DNA from: Bacillota bacterium
GTDB taxonomy: Bacteria; Bacillota; Clostridia; Lachnospirales; Lachnospiraceae
Assembly (NCBI GenBank): GCA_023409535.1
Contig: JAEYGZ010000023.1
Location: forward strand, 1-64,000
Length of the DNA stretch: 64,000 nucleotides
Direction of reading: 5' to 3'
Positions 55,789 through 64,000 of the stretch are shown here, one piece after another (position 1 is the first letter of the stretch; each line of letters begins with the position of its first letter). Below the pieces are notes generated by a model. The model did not search any database and was not told where the DNA came from. It was given only the letters and a program-made list of their open reading frames with translations. Position numbers and translations under genes: made by a program.

Positions 55789-58116
55789 TTAATCCGCAAG
55801 ATTATCCCACATAACCTCAAGCGGCGTCACCTGCACCTCATTCTGCTCTGATTTAAAGGCCTTTACCCATTCCGGCTGTGCCGGCAGCTCCGGTGAAGGT
55901 TCCCCATACTCCGCATAATCCGCATACTCATCATGGGTTACCTTCAGTCCCTGCAAAGCCCACCACTCTTCATCGGTAAGCCGTTTGTCGCTGACAAATT
56001 CATAATAGGAGTACACCGATCCCCTGCACAGATAAAGCTGGCCGTTCATGGGTGCCACCACATAGATATCATCAAAGTAACCTGTTCCCAGGCTCAGATA
56101 ATTATTCTGGCTTGTAGCAACATCACTTACCAGCATATCTGTAAGGTCAATGGTAGAATCCGGGTTATTCGCACCCAATTGAAAATTGATGGAAATGTCC
56201 TCAAGGATTCCGCCATAGTGCAGCAGCTTATAATTCTCCTCCTCGGTTAAGGGCTCATTCTTAAGCTCCTTCATGGAACAGGTAATAAGCAGCTGTAAAA
56301 GCTCCTGAAGGCTGTCTGCTCCGACCTTCAGACTGTCATTTAACATTCCGCGTTCTTTCAGGACGGAAACGGTTTCCCCGGTCAGGTAATAAAGCTTATA
56401 ATATAATTCCACCTGAGGCTCCACATAGTGGTAATCGGCAAATTTGACAGCTCCGCCCATCTCTGCCATCCCTTGCTTTCCATATAATACTGTGTCGTGC
56501 TTTAACTCTGCATAGCTGCCCAGGATCGTATTTAGGTTCTTATTCTTCCAGGCCTGATTGGTCATAAAGAAAGGCATACCGGAATTGCTGTCATATTCGG
56601 TCAAAGCAGACTTCAGGGTCCAAAGCCAGCCTGTATAAAGATTGGTGTTCCAATCATCGGCGGAGAAACCGGCAATCCTATCCTTCCAGTCCATATAATT
56701 GTCCGTGTACTCGGACCAGGCCTCCTGAGGCTTATTTACCTCAAAGGTCAGCTGCTCCGCAAGGGGGCTTCCCATTACCCCCATCAGATCCAGCGCACTC
56801 GGCAAGGGACGGTGGATTGGCTCTACCAGGTCCTGATATACATCGCTGTCCAGTATATACCGCTGTCCCATAAACCGGAACTGCTTGCCGGTAGAAATTG
56901 TCGTTGCAATTGTCTTACCCTGAATCCGTGGCTCCGGAAGCGCCTTCACCGCCTCGAATAGTTTATCGTAATAGGCTTTCTCACGAAAGCTGTCCGGAGC
57001 TGCCTCATCACCGAACACTTCCTTACGAAGGCTGTTCATGGTAAAGACATCGATATCATCCGATTGCCCCACATACTGGGAGGTCGGAAGATAGATATCT
57101 GACCAAAGCTGGGCATCACTTGTCTGCTCGGATTCGGAGAAGGTCATATAGGTTACAAGCAGGGACTGCAATACATTATCATACAGGTAATTTCCCTGTT
57201 CATCGAAGAAACGGTATGGAAATATCCCAAACCACATCATTACACGGAAAAATCTGCTCAATTCCTCTGTTCTGGTATAATGTCCGCGAACGGTGAACTG
57301 GGAATAATCCACATCATGCCCAAGAAGCGGTGAAGGTGCGATTCCTGCTGCCTGAGCAGCAAGTGCATATTCCTGCTTCGCCAGATCCAAAAGCTCCTGA
57401 TCCACAGTAACCGTCAGCTCCGCAGACTGAAGCATCAGCATTCTGGCAGCCAGAAAATACACCACATTCGCCCTCTGCAGCTTCTTTAACTCCTCATCCT
57501 TCAGCTGTGCTAACAAACGGATGGATTTATCAAGCATTTGCTTCGTCATCAAATCCAGCTTCTGATACAGGTAATTCGATTCCACATTTACCAGCGACTT
57601 ATCGTAGAATATATGATACAGATGCAATATGCTGTCCGAGGTGATAAAATTGGGGACGCCGCTGTACTCATTGGAATCATAGATATAATGCATTTTCGTG
57701 GATTGCGTCGGAAGTACCACAAAACCATTATTCACAAGCATTTGCTGCTGCGCTTTTGTAAAGCCCGAGAACTGGTCAATATTCATGATATTGGACAAAT
57801 CATCAGCGATCTGATAGGATGCCGCTCCCTGGGTAAAGCCGGGCAGCTCATACTTCGCCTGGACCGGCTTGATTGACTGTACCGAGGTCCATTTCGGATC
57901 CAGCTTCAGCGGTCCGTTTGCGTTATTGCCTCCTGTATCCTCGGCACTCCCAGGTCCTTGCACAGCTTCAGGCTGCTGGTCCTGATCTGTCGTATTACTC
58001 TGTTCCTGGCCGGCACCTGTCTGACTGGTGTTATCCTCCGTCCGGTCCTTCGCTTTATTCTGGCATCCGGCAAACAAAATACACAGACACAGAAAGATTG
58101 CAAGTATACGTTTCAT
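55789..58116 (-). CDS. DUF3160 lipoprotein
   Basis: A 775-residue exported lipoprotein. The signal with lipobox LFAGC (C18) is followed by a low-complexity Q/N/D/T-rich linker to about residue 70. A large, mostly helical domain fills the rest and matches DUF3160 by its segments FITSDSILHLYHIFYDKSLV, GWLWTLKSALTEY, KFADYHYVEPQVELYYKLYY and LYLCRGSVYSYYEF. DUF3160 proteins are found in Firmicutes and archaea, with no established function. GGGAGG precedes the ATG. It lies 18 bp downstream of an exported FG-GAP-like protein and is in the same operon. Confidence 0.88.
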   Translation of the reverse strand: MKRILAIFLCLCILFAGCQNKAKDRTEDNTSQTGAGQEQSNTTDQDQQPEAVQGPGSAEDTGGNNANGPLKLDPKWTSVQSIKPVQAKYELPGFTQGAASYQIADDLSNIMNIDQFSGFTKAQQQMLVNNGFVVLPTQSTKMHYIYDSNEYSGVPNFITSDSILHLYHIFYDKSLVNVESNYLYQKLDLMTKQMLDKSIRLLAQLKDEELKKLQRANVVYFLAARMLMLQSAELTVTVDQELLDLAKQEYALAAQAAGIAPSPLLGHDVDYSQFTVRGHYTRTEELSRFFRVMMWFGIFPYRFFDEQGNYLYDNVLQSLLVTYMTFSESEQTSDAQLWSDIYLPTSQYVGQSDDIDVFTMNSLRKEVFGDEAAPDSFREKAYYDKLFEAVKALPEPRIQGKTIATTISTGKQFRFMGQRYILDSDVYQDLVEPIHRPLPSALDLMGVMGSPLAEQLTFEVNKPQEAWSEYTDNYMDWKDRIAGFSADDWNTNLYTGWLWTLKSALTEYDSNSGMPFFMTNQAWKNKNLNTILGSYAELKHDTVLYGKQGMAEMGGAVKFADYHYVEPQVELYYKLYYLTGETVSVLKERGMLNDSLKVGADSLQELLQLLITCSMKELKNEPLTEEENYKLLHYGGILEDISINFQLGANNPDSTIDLTDMLVSDVATSQNNYLSLGTGYFDDIYVVAPMNGQLYLCRGSVYSYYEFVSDKRLTDEEWWALQGLKVTHDEYADYAEYGEPSPELPAQPEWVKAFKSEQNEVQVTPLEVMWDNLAD

Positions 58117-58134
58117 TCCTTTCCCTCCCCATCA

Positions 58135-58857
58135 TTACTTTTGTTGTTCAGACTCCTCTTCTATTATCTTGCCGTTCTTCACAGTCATTGCCACCTTTGT
58201 CTTTTTCACTGTATGATACGTCAATTCTATTCGATTCTCTCCCGTAATTATAAGTCCGGTAATGTTCCCGTAACCGCCGCTGTCCGCAAGTGCCTGAAAG
58301 CCGAAATCAAACCAGGAATATAACCATAGCCTTTCCTTTCCGTCCTCAGCTTCGGAGATAAATATCAATTCCTCACCCTTGGCCGGAAGAAGGTCTCCCA
58401 CAATAAAGTCCTTCCAGGTACCGGCGATCTGTGAGCCGGTCCATTTCTTCACCAGCTTTTGATCTATGTAATAAAAGACAAACAATCGATTCTTCTCTTC
58501 AGCATCATAGTAGGTTGTCTTTTTGACACCGGTCAGAATATCCGTCACTCCGTCACCGTCAATGTCTCCCAGCTCCAGCTTCCAAGGCTTCAGACCGGTA
58601 AAATCATTCTCATAGGTCCGTTTCCAGACGGACCCTTCCTGCTCAAACACTACAAAGAGGTCTCCATAATCTGTTCGTCCCGTGCTGCTGACAAAGGCGT
58701 AGGCTATTGTTCCCTGATACCGGCAGTCAATTAAGGTCTCATGTCCCCGTAATGCGCTTTCAATCCCGTCTGCCGGGGCCTCCGCCAATATAAACACAGC
58801 TGCGATTATAAACAGAAAACCTAGGTATAACCAAATTGTCTTCTTATTTCTTCTCAT
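58135..58857 (-). CDS. Membrane-anchored FG-GAP/VCBS-like protein
   Basis: A 240-residue protein. One N-terminal membrane helix (about 7-26) leads to an extracytoplasmic beta-rich domain. A calcium-loop-like motif LGDIDGDGVTDILTGV (about 97-112) is the FG-GAP/VCBS signature, and a second, weaker repeat is seen at FIVGDLLPAKGEELIFIS. The ATG at 58857 has AAGGTG close upstream; the earlier start at 58872 is less supported. It is first in the operon with the DUF3160 lipoprotein, 18 bp ahead. The two may form an extracellular complex. Function unknown. Confidence 0.8.
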   Translation of the reverse strand: MRRNKKTIWLYLGFLFIIAAVFILAEAPADGIESALRGHETLIDCRYQGTIAYAFVSSTGRTDYGDLFVVFEQEGSVWKRTYENDFTGLKPWKLELGDIDGDGVTDILTGVKKTTYYDAEEKNRLFVFYYIDQKLVKKWTGSQIAGTWKDFIVGDLLPAKGEELIFISEAEDGKERLWLYSWFDFGFQALADSGGYGNITGLIITGENRIELTYHTVKKTKVAMTVKNGKIIEEESEQQK

Positions 58858-59016
58858 TACGCACCTTATCAACCCGGACAGGTCTGTCCCTCCGCCTTTT
58901 CATAGCTTTATCATAGCCTTTACCTAATCCATATTTTACCACGGTTAAATAGCAAGCACAATAACTCACAGCTCATCAAAATTCTTAAGAATTTGTAAGA
59001 AATACACTTGATTAGC

Positions 59017-59985
59017 TTAGTAGCCTTCTTTAAAATCAACAAGGTTATTTAAAGGCTGTTCGCCCAGATATGCGGCCAGATTATGATAAAAGATCTGAAA
59101 TCTTCTTTCATCATTGCTGGGTGAGCTTCCGGAGGTGTGCGGGGTCAGGATTACATTAGGAAGCTCCCATAAGGGACTGTCCTCCGGTAAGGGTTCCGGC
59201 TCCGTTACATCCAATCCGGCTCCGGCGATCCAGCCCTCGCTTAAGGCCTTGATTAAAGCCTCCTGATCTATGAGCACTCCTCTTCCGATATTCACCAGAA
59301 AGGCAGCAGGCTTCATCAAGCGCAGTTTCTCCTCCGTAATCAGGCCGTTTGTCTTTGGCGTATTGGGTAATGCAAGCACCACATAATCCGATTGCTTCAG
59401 TACTTCATCCATTTCCTCCATGGGGTAGAGACGGTCTACATATTCCGGCACCTGGGTCAGGGTACGCTTTACCGCCAGAACTCTGGCCCCCCAAGCCTTC
59501 GCCCGCTTCGCAATTTCATTTCCGATGTCACCCAGACCCAGAATTCCAATGGTGGAACCATAGAAATCCTTCGTCTCCCAATTTCTATGCCACTTCTTCT
59601 CTGATTTATGATATGCAAAATCCTGCAGATTGCGGTTATGGGATAATATCATACCAAAGACATGCTCCGCTATAGGCAGCCCATATACACCGCTGGCATT
59701 TGTAACACGGATATCGCTGTTATGAAAACTCTCCCTGTTGGTAAAACCATCCGCTCCCGCGCTGGGAAGCTGAAGCCATTTTAAGCTCACTGCTTTCTCA
59801 AGCTGCTTTTCACTCAACCATCCAAATACAATCTCCGCCTTATCAATCATCTCATCTGTCAGGCTTCCGGCATCCGTAACGGTAAGATTAATCTCCGACC
59901 CTGATCCTCTGATCAATGCTTCGTGTTCCCTGGTTACATGAAATATTGGTGAAGAAATAATAAGTATCTCTAATGTTCTGTTCAT
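59017..59985 (-). CDS. D-2-hydroxyacid dehydrogenase family protein
   Basis: A 322-residue NAD-dependent dehydrogenase. The nucleotide-binding motif is GILGLGDIGNEIAKRAKAWG (about 135-154). Catalytic R is in VNIGRGVLIDQEAL, E in LDVTEPEPLPEDSPLW, and H in TPHTSGSS. It would interconvert a 2-keto acid and a D-2-hydroxy acid; lactate, glyoxylate, phosphoglycerate or another acid cannot be told apart. The ATG at 59985 is preferred, six bases after GGAGG. It is monocistronic and divergent from the metallophosphoesterase gene. Confidence 0.92.
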   Translation of the reverse strand: MNRTLEILIISSPIFHVTREHEALIRGSGSEINLTVTDAGSLTDEMIDKAEIVFGWLSEKQLEKAVSLKWLQLPSAGADGFTNRESFHNSDIRVTNASGVYGLPIAEHVFGMILSHNRNLQDFAYHKSEKKWHRNWETKDFYGSTIGILGLGDIGNEIAKRAKAWGARVLAVKRTLTQVPEYVDRLYPMEEMDEVLKQSDYVVLALPNTPKTNGLITEEKLRLMKPAAFLVNIGRGVLIDQEALIKALSEGWIAGAGLDVTEPEPLPEDSPLWELPNVILTPHTSGSSPSNDERRFQIFYHNLAAYLGEQPLNNLVDFKEGY

Positions 59986-60205
59986 CATAGGCCTCCATTT
60001 CTGCAAATCCTGCAATTGTGTTATGACATTTTAAGTTTACCACTTCTTAAGTTATTTTCGCAACCCATCCAAAAATTAAGTATCAAATACTACATCCCTG
60101 CATATAAAAAATCATAGAAATGTACAAAAAGCATCATACTATTCGTTAGCCGCAGATAATAAAGTTTCGAAATAAAATGCTTACTAATCTAAAGGGGATC
60201 TGTAA

Positions 60206-61144
60206 ATGCGTACAAATAACCGCTTGACCAAAGCTTATCATAATGCAAAGGTGATACCTTTTGATGAGAACTCAAAATTCATCTTCTTCAGCGATATTCA
60301 CCGGGGAGATGACAGTGTATCGGACAGCTTCACCCGGAACCAGAGTATCTTCCTGCATGCACTGAATTATTACCATAATCAGGACTACGTCTATGTGGAG
60401 GCCGGAGACGGTGACGAGCTTTGGGAATATTCCAACTTTAAGCATATCCGGGTGGCACATTCCGATATCTTCATTGCCATGAAGAAATATTATGACAGCG
60501 GGCGGCTGATCATACTGTACGGTAACCATAATATATATCTGAAATCCAAAAAATATGTTGATGAAAATTACTTTACCTTCTATGATGAATACAATCAGCA
60601 GCGTGTCGAGCTCTTCCGAGGGCTGGAGGTTCACGAAGCGCTGGTACTCAAGTATAAAGATACCGGGCAGGAGATTCTGGTGGTGCATGGTCACCAGGGC
60701 GATTTTATGAATGATCAGCTATGGCGTATCTCCATGTTCCTGCTGAGATATTTCTGGCGCTTCATGCATGTTGTTGGCTTTGAAAACCCTGCCAGTCCTG
60801 CAAAGAATCTCTATAAACGGCATAAGGTGGAGCGTGCCTATAATAAATGGATCAAGGAATATAAAATGATGTTGATCTGCGGACACACCCACCGGCAGAA
60901 ATTCCCCAAAAGCGGTGAGCTGCCTTATTTTAATACCGGCTGTTGTGTCCGTACCCGGGGTATCACAGGAATCGAGATAGTAAACGGAGAAATCCTTATG
61001 GTGGAATGGCGGACAATTGCGGATGACAGCGGTGTCGTCCGCATTGAGCGAAGAGTTGCCCGCGGGCCCGATCCCATCGATAAGTATGATTGTAAGCATC
61101 ATCCCTATAGTGAGTCTTGTCAGGAGTGTTATGACGATGACTGA
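60206..61144 (+). CDS. Calcineurin-like metallophosphoesterase
   Basis: A 312-residue metal-dependent phosphoesterase. Motifs: D30-x-H32 in FFSDIHRGDD, GDGDELW (67-73), GNHN (106-109), a GHQGD segment (VVHGHQGDFMND) and GHTHR near 225. It lacks a signal peptide, although the segment RISMFLLRYFWRFMHVVGF (about 175-193) is hydrophobic. The C-terminus has CKHHPYSESCQECY, a possible zinc site. UDP-2,3-diacylglucosamine hydrolase-like or phosphodiesterase members have similar layouts; the substrate is unknown. AAAGGGG precedes the ATG. The CBS-domain gene follows 66 bp downstream. Confidence 0.9.
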   Translation: MRTNNRLTKAYHNAKVIPFDENSKFIFFSDIHRGDDSVSDSFTRNQSIFLHALNYYHNQDYVYVEAGDGDELWEYSNFKHIRVAHSDIFIAMKKYYDSGRLIILYGNHNIYLKSKKYVDENYFTFYDEYNQQRVELFRGLEVHEALVLKYKDTGQEILVVHGHQGDFMNDQLWRISMFLLRYFWRFMHVVGFENPASPAKNLYKRHKVERAYNKWIKEYKMMLICGHTHRQKFPKSGELPYFNTGCCVRTRGITGIEIVNGEILMVEWRTIADDSGVVRIERRVARGPDPIDKYDCKHHPYSESCQECYDDD

Positions 61145-61168
61145 TAAAATAAAAATTTTCCTTCATAG

Positions 61169-61217
61169 AAAAATCACCTCCAGTGCAAACTATTTGTGGA
61201 GGTGATTTTTTTGAAGG
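61169..61217 (+). terminator. Perfect 14-bp hairpin with T-run that also holds the next gene's ribosome site
   Basis: AAAAATCACCTCCA (61169-61182) pairs fully with TGGAGGTGATTTTT (61197-61210), with a 14-nt loop and TTTTTTT at its 3' edge. It follows the metallophosphoesterase stop by 25 bp and reads as an intrinsic terminator. Its 3' arm contains the GGAGGTG of the CBS gene, whose TTG start is the base after the arm. Hence it may act both as a terminator and as a translational lock. Confidence 0.7.
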
Positions 61218-61636
61218 TAAGAGACATTATGTCAAAAGATATTGCGTGTCTTAGATCCGATGATACCGTTGAACGTGCCGCCCAGTTAATGAAGCAGTAT
61301 AATTGCGGTTCCATTCCTGTTTGTACCGACGATAAAATCATTGGTATTGTAACTGACCGAGACATCGCTGTCAGGTCTGTCGCATCCGGAGAGGATGTTC
61401 ACCGGAATGTGGGTGACATCATGACAAAGGATGTTGTATTTGCCAGCCCTGAGACGGATGTCAATGATGCAGCCAGATTAATGAGTGACCGTCAGATTCG
61501 AAGACTTCCCGTTGTGGAAAACAACAGTCTGATCGGTATCGTTGCCTTAGGTGACATCTCACTTGAACCTGCCTGTCAGGACCAGGCGGAGGATGCACTG
61601 AAGAACATCTCCTTGCCGGGAGCCAGCATAAGGTAA
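61211..61636 (+). CDS. CBS-domain-pair protein
   Basis: A 141-residue protein made of two CBS motifs: KVRDIMSKDIACLRSDDTVE, SIPVCTDDKIIGIVTDRDIA, then VGDIMTKDVVFASPETDVND and RRLPVVENNSLIGIVALGDI. CBS pairs bind adenine nucleotides or SAM and act as energy or regulatory sensors. The start is taken as TTG at 61211, seven bases after GGAGGTG; an ATG 18 bp further on is an alternative. The ribosome site is buried in a terminator-like hairpin. No partner domain is attached. A terminator follows (61653-61696). Confidence 0.9.
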   Translation: MKVRDIMSKDIACLRSDDTVERAAQLMKQYNCGSIPVCTDDKIIGIVTDRDIAVRSVASGEDVHRNVGDIMTKDVVFASPETDVNDAARLMSDRQIRRLPVVENNSLIGIVALGDISLEPACQDQAEDALKNISLPGASIR

Positions 61637-61652
61637 GCTTCCCGGAAAATAG

Positions 61653-61696
61653 AAGCAGCAGCGCAAATGTATCTCAATTAGCACTGCTGCTTTTTT
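61653..61696 (+). terminator. Intrinsic terminator after the CBS gene
   Basis: AAGCAGCAG (61653-61661) pairs with CTGCTGCTT (61684-61692), followed by a run of T residues. It lies between convergent genes (CBS and GH2). Confidence 0.75.
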
Positions 61697-61711
61697 CATA
61701 CTACTGCTTTT

Positions 61712-64000
61712 TTACTTTACAAACCGGAACCACTTTAAATCAAAGTTGCTGCCCGGAAGAAAGATGAAGCTTACCTTCTGATTGCCTGTTACCGGAGTCA
61801 GACGGTATTCCCGTTCTATATAATCCTCAGAATATCCGAACTCGGCGATCTGGTTGCTGCTGCCTTCCTCACCGGCGAAGCGCACATGGATGGTATTATT
61901 CTCCGTGCGGGATCTTCCGCAGAGGATAAGCTTTGTGAAGCCTTCTGTACCAAAGTCCATATTTTCAAATTCAATCGTTACATTATTGCCGATGTGTTGG
62001 ATGGCATCCTCCGTAATCGTAAAGCTGTCACCGTAGATATTATCCCTGTCCAGTGCAGAGAGCAGCTCATAAGCCTTTGCAGGCTTCTTAAATTCAAACC
62101 CCAGCAGATGCAGCTTCTTATCTACCACAATGCATAGTGTGGTTATTCCCCTTAAGCGCCTCGGAAGCTTGAAGGTGTTGGGAATATACCGTCCCCAGAT
62201 GCTTTGGGCTTCATAATTGGTTGTCAGCAGCAGCTTCGCACCCGGCTCGGAAGGCATTCCTTCCCAAAGCTCGATAGGAAGTATATTGCTGTCATGGTAG
62301 AAGATCGGAATCGTAATCTCATCTGAGCCATAGGCTCCGAAGTCCAGACTGCGAAAGCCGATCTGCGTCTCTGTGTCATTGGTTGCCACACCATTCTGAA
62401 GGCCGACACCCAGTTCATAATTCGAAGCGTTATACAAACCGGCAATTACAAACTCATAGGGGTTAAAGGTCGCGGCGCCAAGGCCTTCTGCCGTAAATTC
62501 AAGCTCCGATAAAATCTCAGGGGTCTTCTTGCCGTTATAGGCACAGCAGCGAAGACGAAACTCTCCGTCCCCCAGGGCAGTTACCACAGCACTATTCCCC
62601 TCTGCTTCAACCTTTGCCGTGTTGGATACAATACCGGCAGAAGTAACCACCTTCCATTCTATCTTAGGATAGGTTGTATTCTCAGGATACAGCTTCGCCG
62701 TAATCTTAACTGATTTACAGGCTTTATCCAGACTGCTGCCGCCATATCTGGTCAATGCAATCTTACGCACCGGCAGCTCCTGGTTTGGCTCTGATTTTGC
62801 GTTCTCGGTTAAGGAAGATACGCCGGTTACTCTACCGGCGGGCAGCGCTTCTAATGTAAGTACTTCTGTCTCCAAACCCACAGAGCTCACCTTCACATGA
62901 ATTTCCCCTGGCTCCTGCTTAGCTGCGATGATTGCCAGCAGCTTTCCGCCAAAGAGCTTTCTGCTGGTGCCTTTATACTGGTCATAATCGGTGCTATCTC
63001 CGTTATCCAGACCCACAAGCCGTCCGGCACCGCTTACTTCTACCTCCACACGGTTATTTGCATTGGCAACAGGCACTCCTTTATCATCAACGGCTGATAT
63101 CTCCGCAAAGATCAGATCCAGTCCATCCGCTGTCAGCTTTGTCTTATCGGGCTTAACTGCAAGCTTTGCCGCATCACCAAAGGAGCTTTGAATATCAGCA
63201 GCAATAAGATTGCCTGCTTCATCATAAGCCGCCGCTTTCAGAACACCCGGCTTATAGGGCAGCTGCCATACCCCTGCCAGCTGCTGGCCGGCGATATGAT
63301 CAATCTCATAAGTACCCAGGGATTTATCATTGAAGAACAGCTCCACCTTAGGAGCATTGGAATAAATCTTAATATCAATCAGCTGACCTTCATTAAAATC
63401 CCAATAGGGCAGAAGGTGCACCATGGGTTTTACCTTATAATCGGTCCACTCCGCCTGATAGAGGTAGAACTGGTCCTTGGGGAAGCCTGCGGTATCGATC
63501 TGTCCGAAGTAGGAATTCTTTGTGGAATACGGGGTGGGCTCTCCGATATAATCAAAGCCGGTCCAGATAAACTGGCCGAGACTATACTTCGCATCCCTGT
63601 CATCAATGATATTACGCTGCGTATTCTTCGCACCCCAGTTGGTGGTGCTGTTATCCAGCGAGGAACACTGCTCATCCTCATGGGATACAATCTTCTTATT
63701 TAAGGGAAAATGGTATATCCCCCTGCTCTGTACCGTAGAAGCAGTCTCACTTCCATAGATCACCCAGTCCGGATACTTCTTATGATGCTCCTCATACAGC
63801 CACTCGCCGTAATTATAGCCCGCTACACTGATCTCTGCCGCACAGCGCTGGGCATTCTCCCAGGCCATAAAGTTGGAACCGATGGTATCCAGACCGTTAT
63901 GCAGCGGATCATGCACAAGTACCAGCTCCTTCAGCCTTTTTGCCACCTCCAGGCCTCTTGCATCCGCATGGGTATCATAGATCTCATTACCGATGCTCCA
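61712..64000 (-). CDS. GH2-family glycoside hydrolase (beta-galactosidase type), N-terminus beyond the window
   Basis: At least 762 residues are visible; the frame stays open to the right edge, so the start lies outside. The last visible bases encode WSIGNEIYDTHADARG, the acid/base region (E of GNE) of GH2. The nucleophile E lies in VIYGSETASTVQSRG. The remaining barrel region (FIWTGFDYIGEPTPY, VHLLPYWDFNEGQLIDIKIY) is followed by a DUF4982-like beta domain, an Ig-like region (AVDDKGVPVANANNRVEVEV) and C-terminal beta domains resembling carbohydrate-binding modules. Such large GH2 enzymes act on beta-galactosides or related plant glycans. No signal peptide can be seen because the start is missing. 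Convergent with the CBS gene. Confidence 0.9.
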   Translation of the reverse strand, partial: WSIGNEIYDTHADARGLEVAKRLKELVLVHDPLHNGLDTIGSNFMAWENAQRCAAEISVAGYNYGEWLYEEHHKKYPDWVIYGSETASTVQSRGIYHFPLNKKIVSHEDEQCSSLDNSTTNWGAKNTQRNIIDDRDAKYSLGQFIWTGFDYIGEPTPYSTKNSYFGQIDTAGFPKDQFYLYQAEWTDYKVKPMVHLLPYWDFNEGQLIDIKIYSNAPKVELFFNDKSLGTYEIDHIAGQQLAGVWQLPYKPGVLKAAAYDEAGNLIAADIQSSFGDAAKLAVKPDKTKLTADGLDLIFAEISAVDDKGVPVANANNRVEVEVSGAGRLVGLDNGDSTDYDQYKGTSRKLFGGKLLAIIAAKQEPGEIHVKVSSVGLETEVLTLEALPAGRVTGVSSLTENAKSEPNQELPVRKIALTRYGGSSLDKACKSVKITAKLYPENTTYPKIEWKVVTSAGIVSNTAKVEAEGNSAVVTALGDGEFRLRCCAYNGKKTPEILSELEFTAEGLGAATFNPYEFVIAGLYNASNYELGVGLQNGVATNDTETQIGFRSLDFGAYGSDEITIPIFYHDSNILPIELWEGMPSEPGAKLLLTTNYEAQSIWGRYIPNTFKLPRRLRGITTLCIVVDKKLHLLGFEFKKPAKAYELLSALDRDNIYGDSFTITEDAIQHIGNNVTIEFENMDFGTEGFTKLILCGRSRTENNTIHVRFAGEEGSSNQIAEFGYSEDYIEREYRLTPVTGNQKVSFIFLPGSNFDLKWFRFVK

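Overview
The window looks like a chromosomal segment of an anaerobic, spore-forming, polysaccharide-fermenting Clostridia, most likely a Lachnospiraceae member. The grounds are the complete [FeFe]-hydrogenase maturation set (hydE, hydG, hydF), a PPi-type phosphofructokinase, a CotF-like coat protein, intracellular xylan and uronate enzymes (GH10, GH3, fructuronate-reductase type), a GH2 enzyme, many GNAT, MarR, PadR and MerR proteins, and sigma-A promoters of TTGACA-N17-TATAAT type. I see no rRNA, tRNA, CRISPR array, insertion sequence or prophage.

Layout. 0-3.2 kb is an AT-rich accessory edge: an XRE/DUF3796 pair with a palindromic operator, a GNAT acetyltransferase, a MerR regulator and a broken toxin-antitoxin locus. 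3.4-7.3 kb holds a YyaL-type thioredoxin-domain protein and a PadR regulator coupled to an MGT-type glycosyltransferase. 7.3-13.7 kb holds an FtsX-type ABC exporter, a serine beta-lactamase-like protein and a two-component system; a BceR-like box lies between the exporter and the beta-lactamase gene. 13.7-20.8 kb is a sugar block (fructuronate reductase, GH3, GH10) with a MarR-DegV pair inside it. 21-25.1 kb holds an ArsR regulator with the cysteine layout of persulfide sensors, a CcdA-TlpA fusion, and a MutS2-like ATPase behind an attenuator-like leader with a 12-codon upstream ORF. 25.3-31.5 kb holds a diguanylate cyclase, a coat protein, a WG-repeat protein, a phosphotransferase, a methyltransferase and an HD hydrolase.

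31.7-35.8 kb is the hydE-hydG-hydF operon. It has its own promoter and a structured leader of about 150 nt in which an antiterminator-like pairing competes with an intrinsic terminator. 35.8-38.9 kb is a tightly packed four-gene operon of uncharacterised membrane or envelope proteins. 39-46.3 kb holds a DUF2087 protein, a GerMN lipoprotein, a GNAT-like protein, a three-gene ABC-2 exporter and phosphofructokinase. 46.3-50.1 kb is AT-richer and decaying: a blaR1 pseudogene beside an intact blaI with two palindromic operators, a zinc-ribbon membrane protein, a methyltransferase with an apparent one-base frameshift, and a TetR regulator. 50.2-61.7 kb holds a nitroreductase, a 26-residue lysine-rich protein, GNAT, DUF503, a NUDIX/YcaQ-type glycosylase fusion, truA with a possible coupled small ORF, a ferredoxin-domain aldo-keto reductase, a DUF3160 lipoprotein, a D-2-hydroxyacid dehydrogenase, a metallophosphoesterase and a CBS protein. 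A GH2 glycosidase runs off the right edge.

The observations most worth following are the hydE leader, the MutS2 leader with its upstream ORF, and the NUDIX-glycosylase fusion. All functional statements rest on motif reading by eye; no database search or folding program was run.
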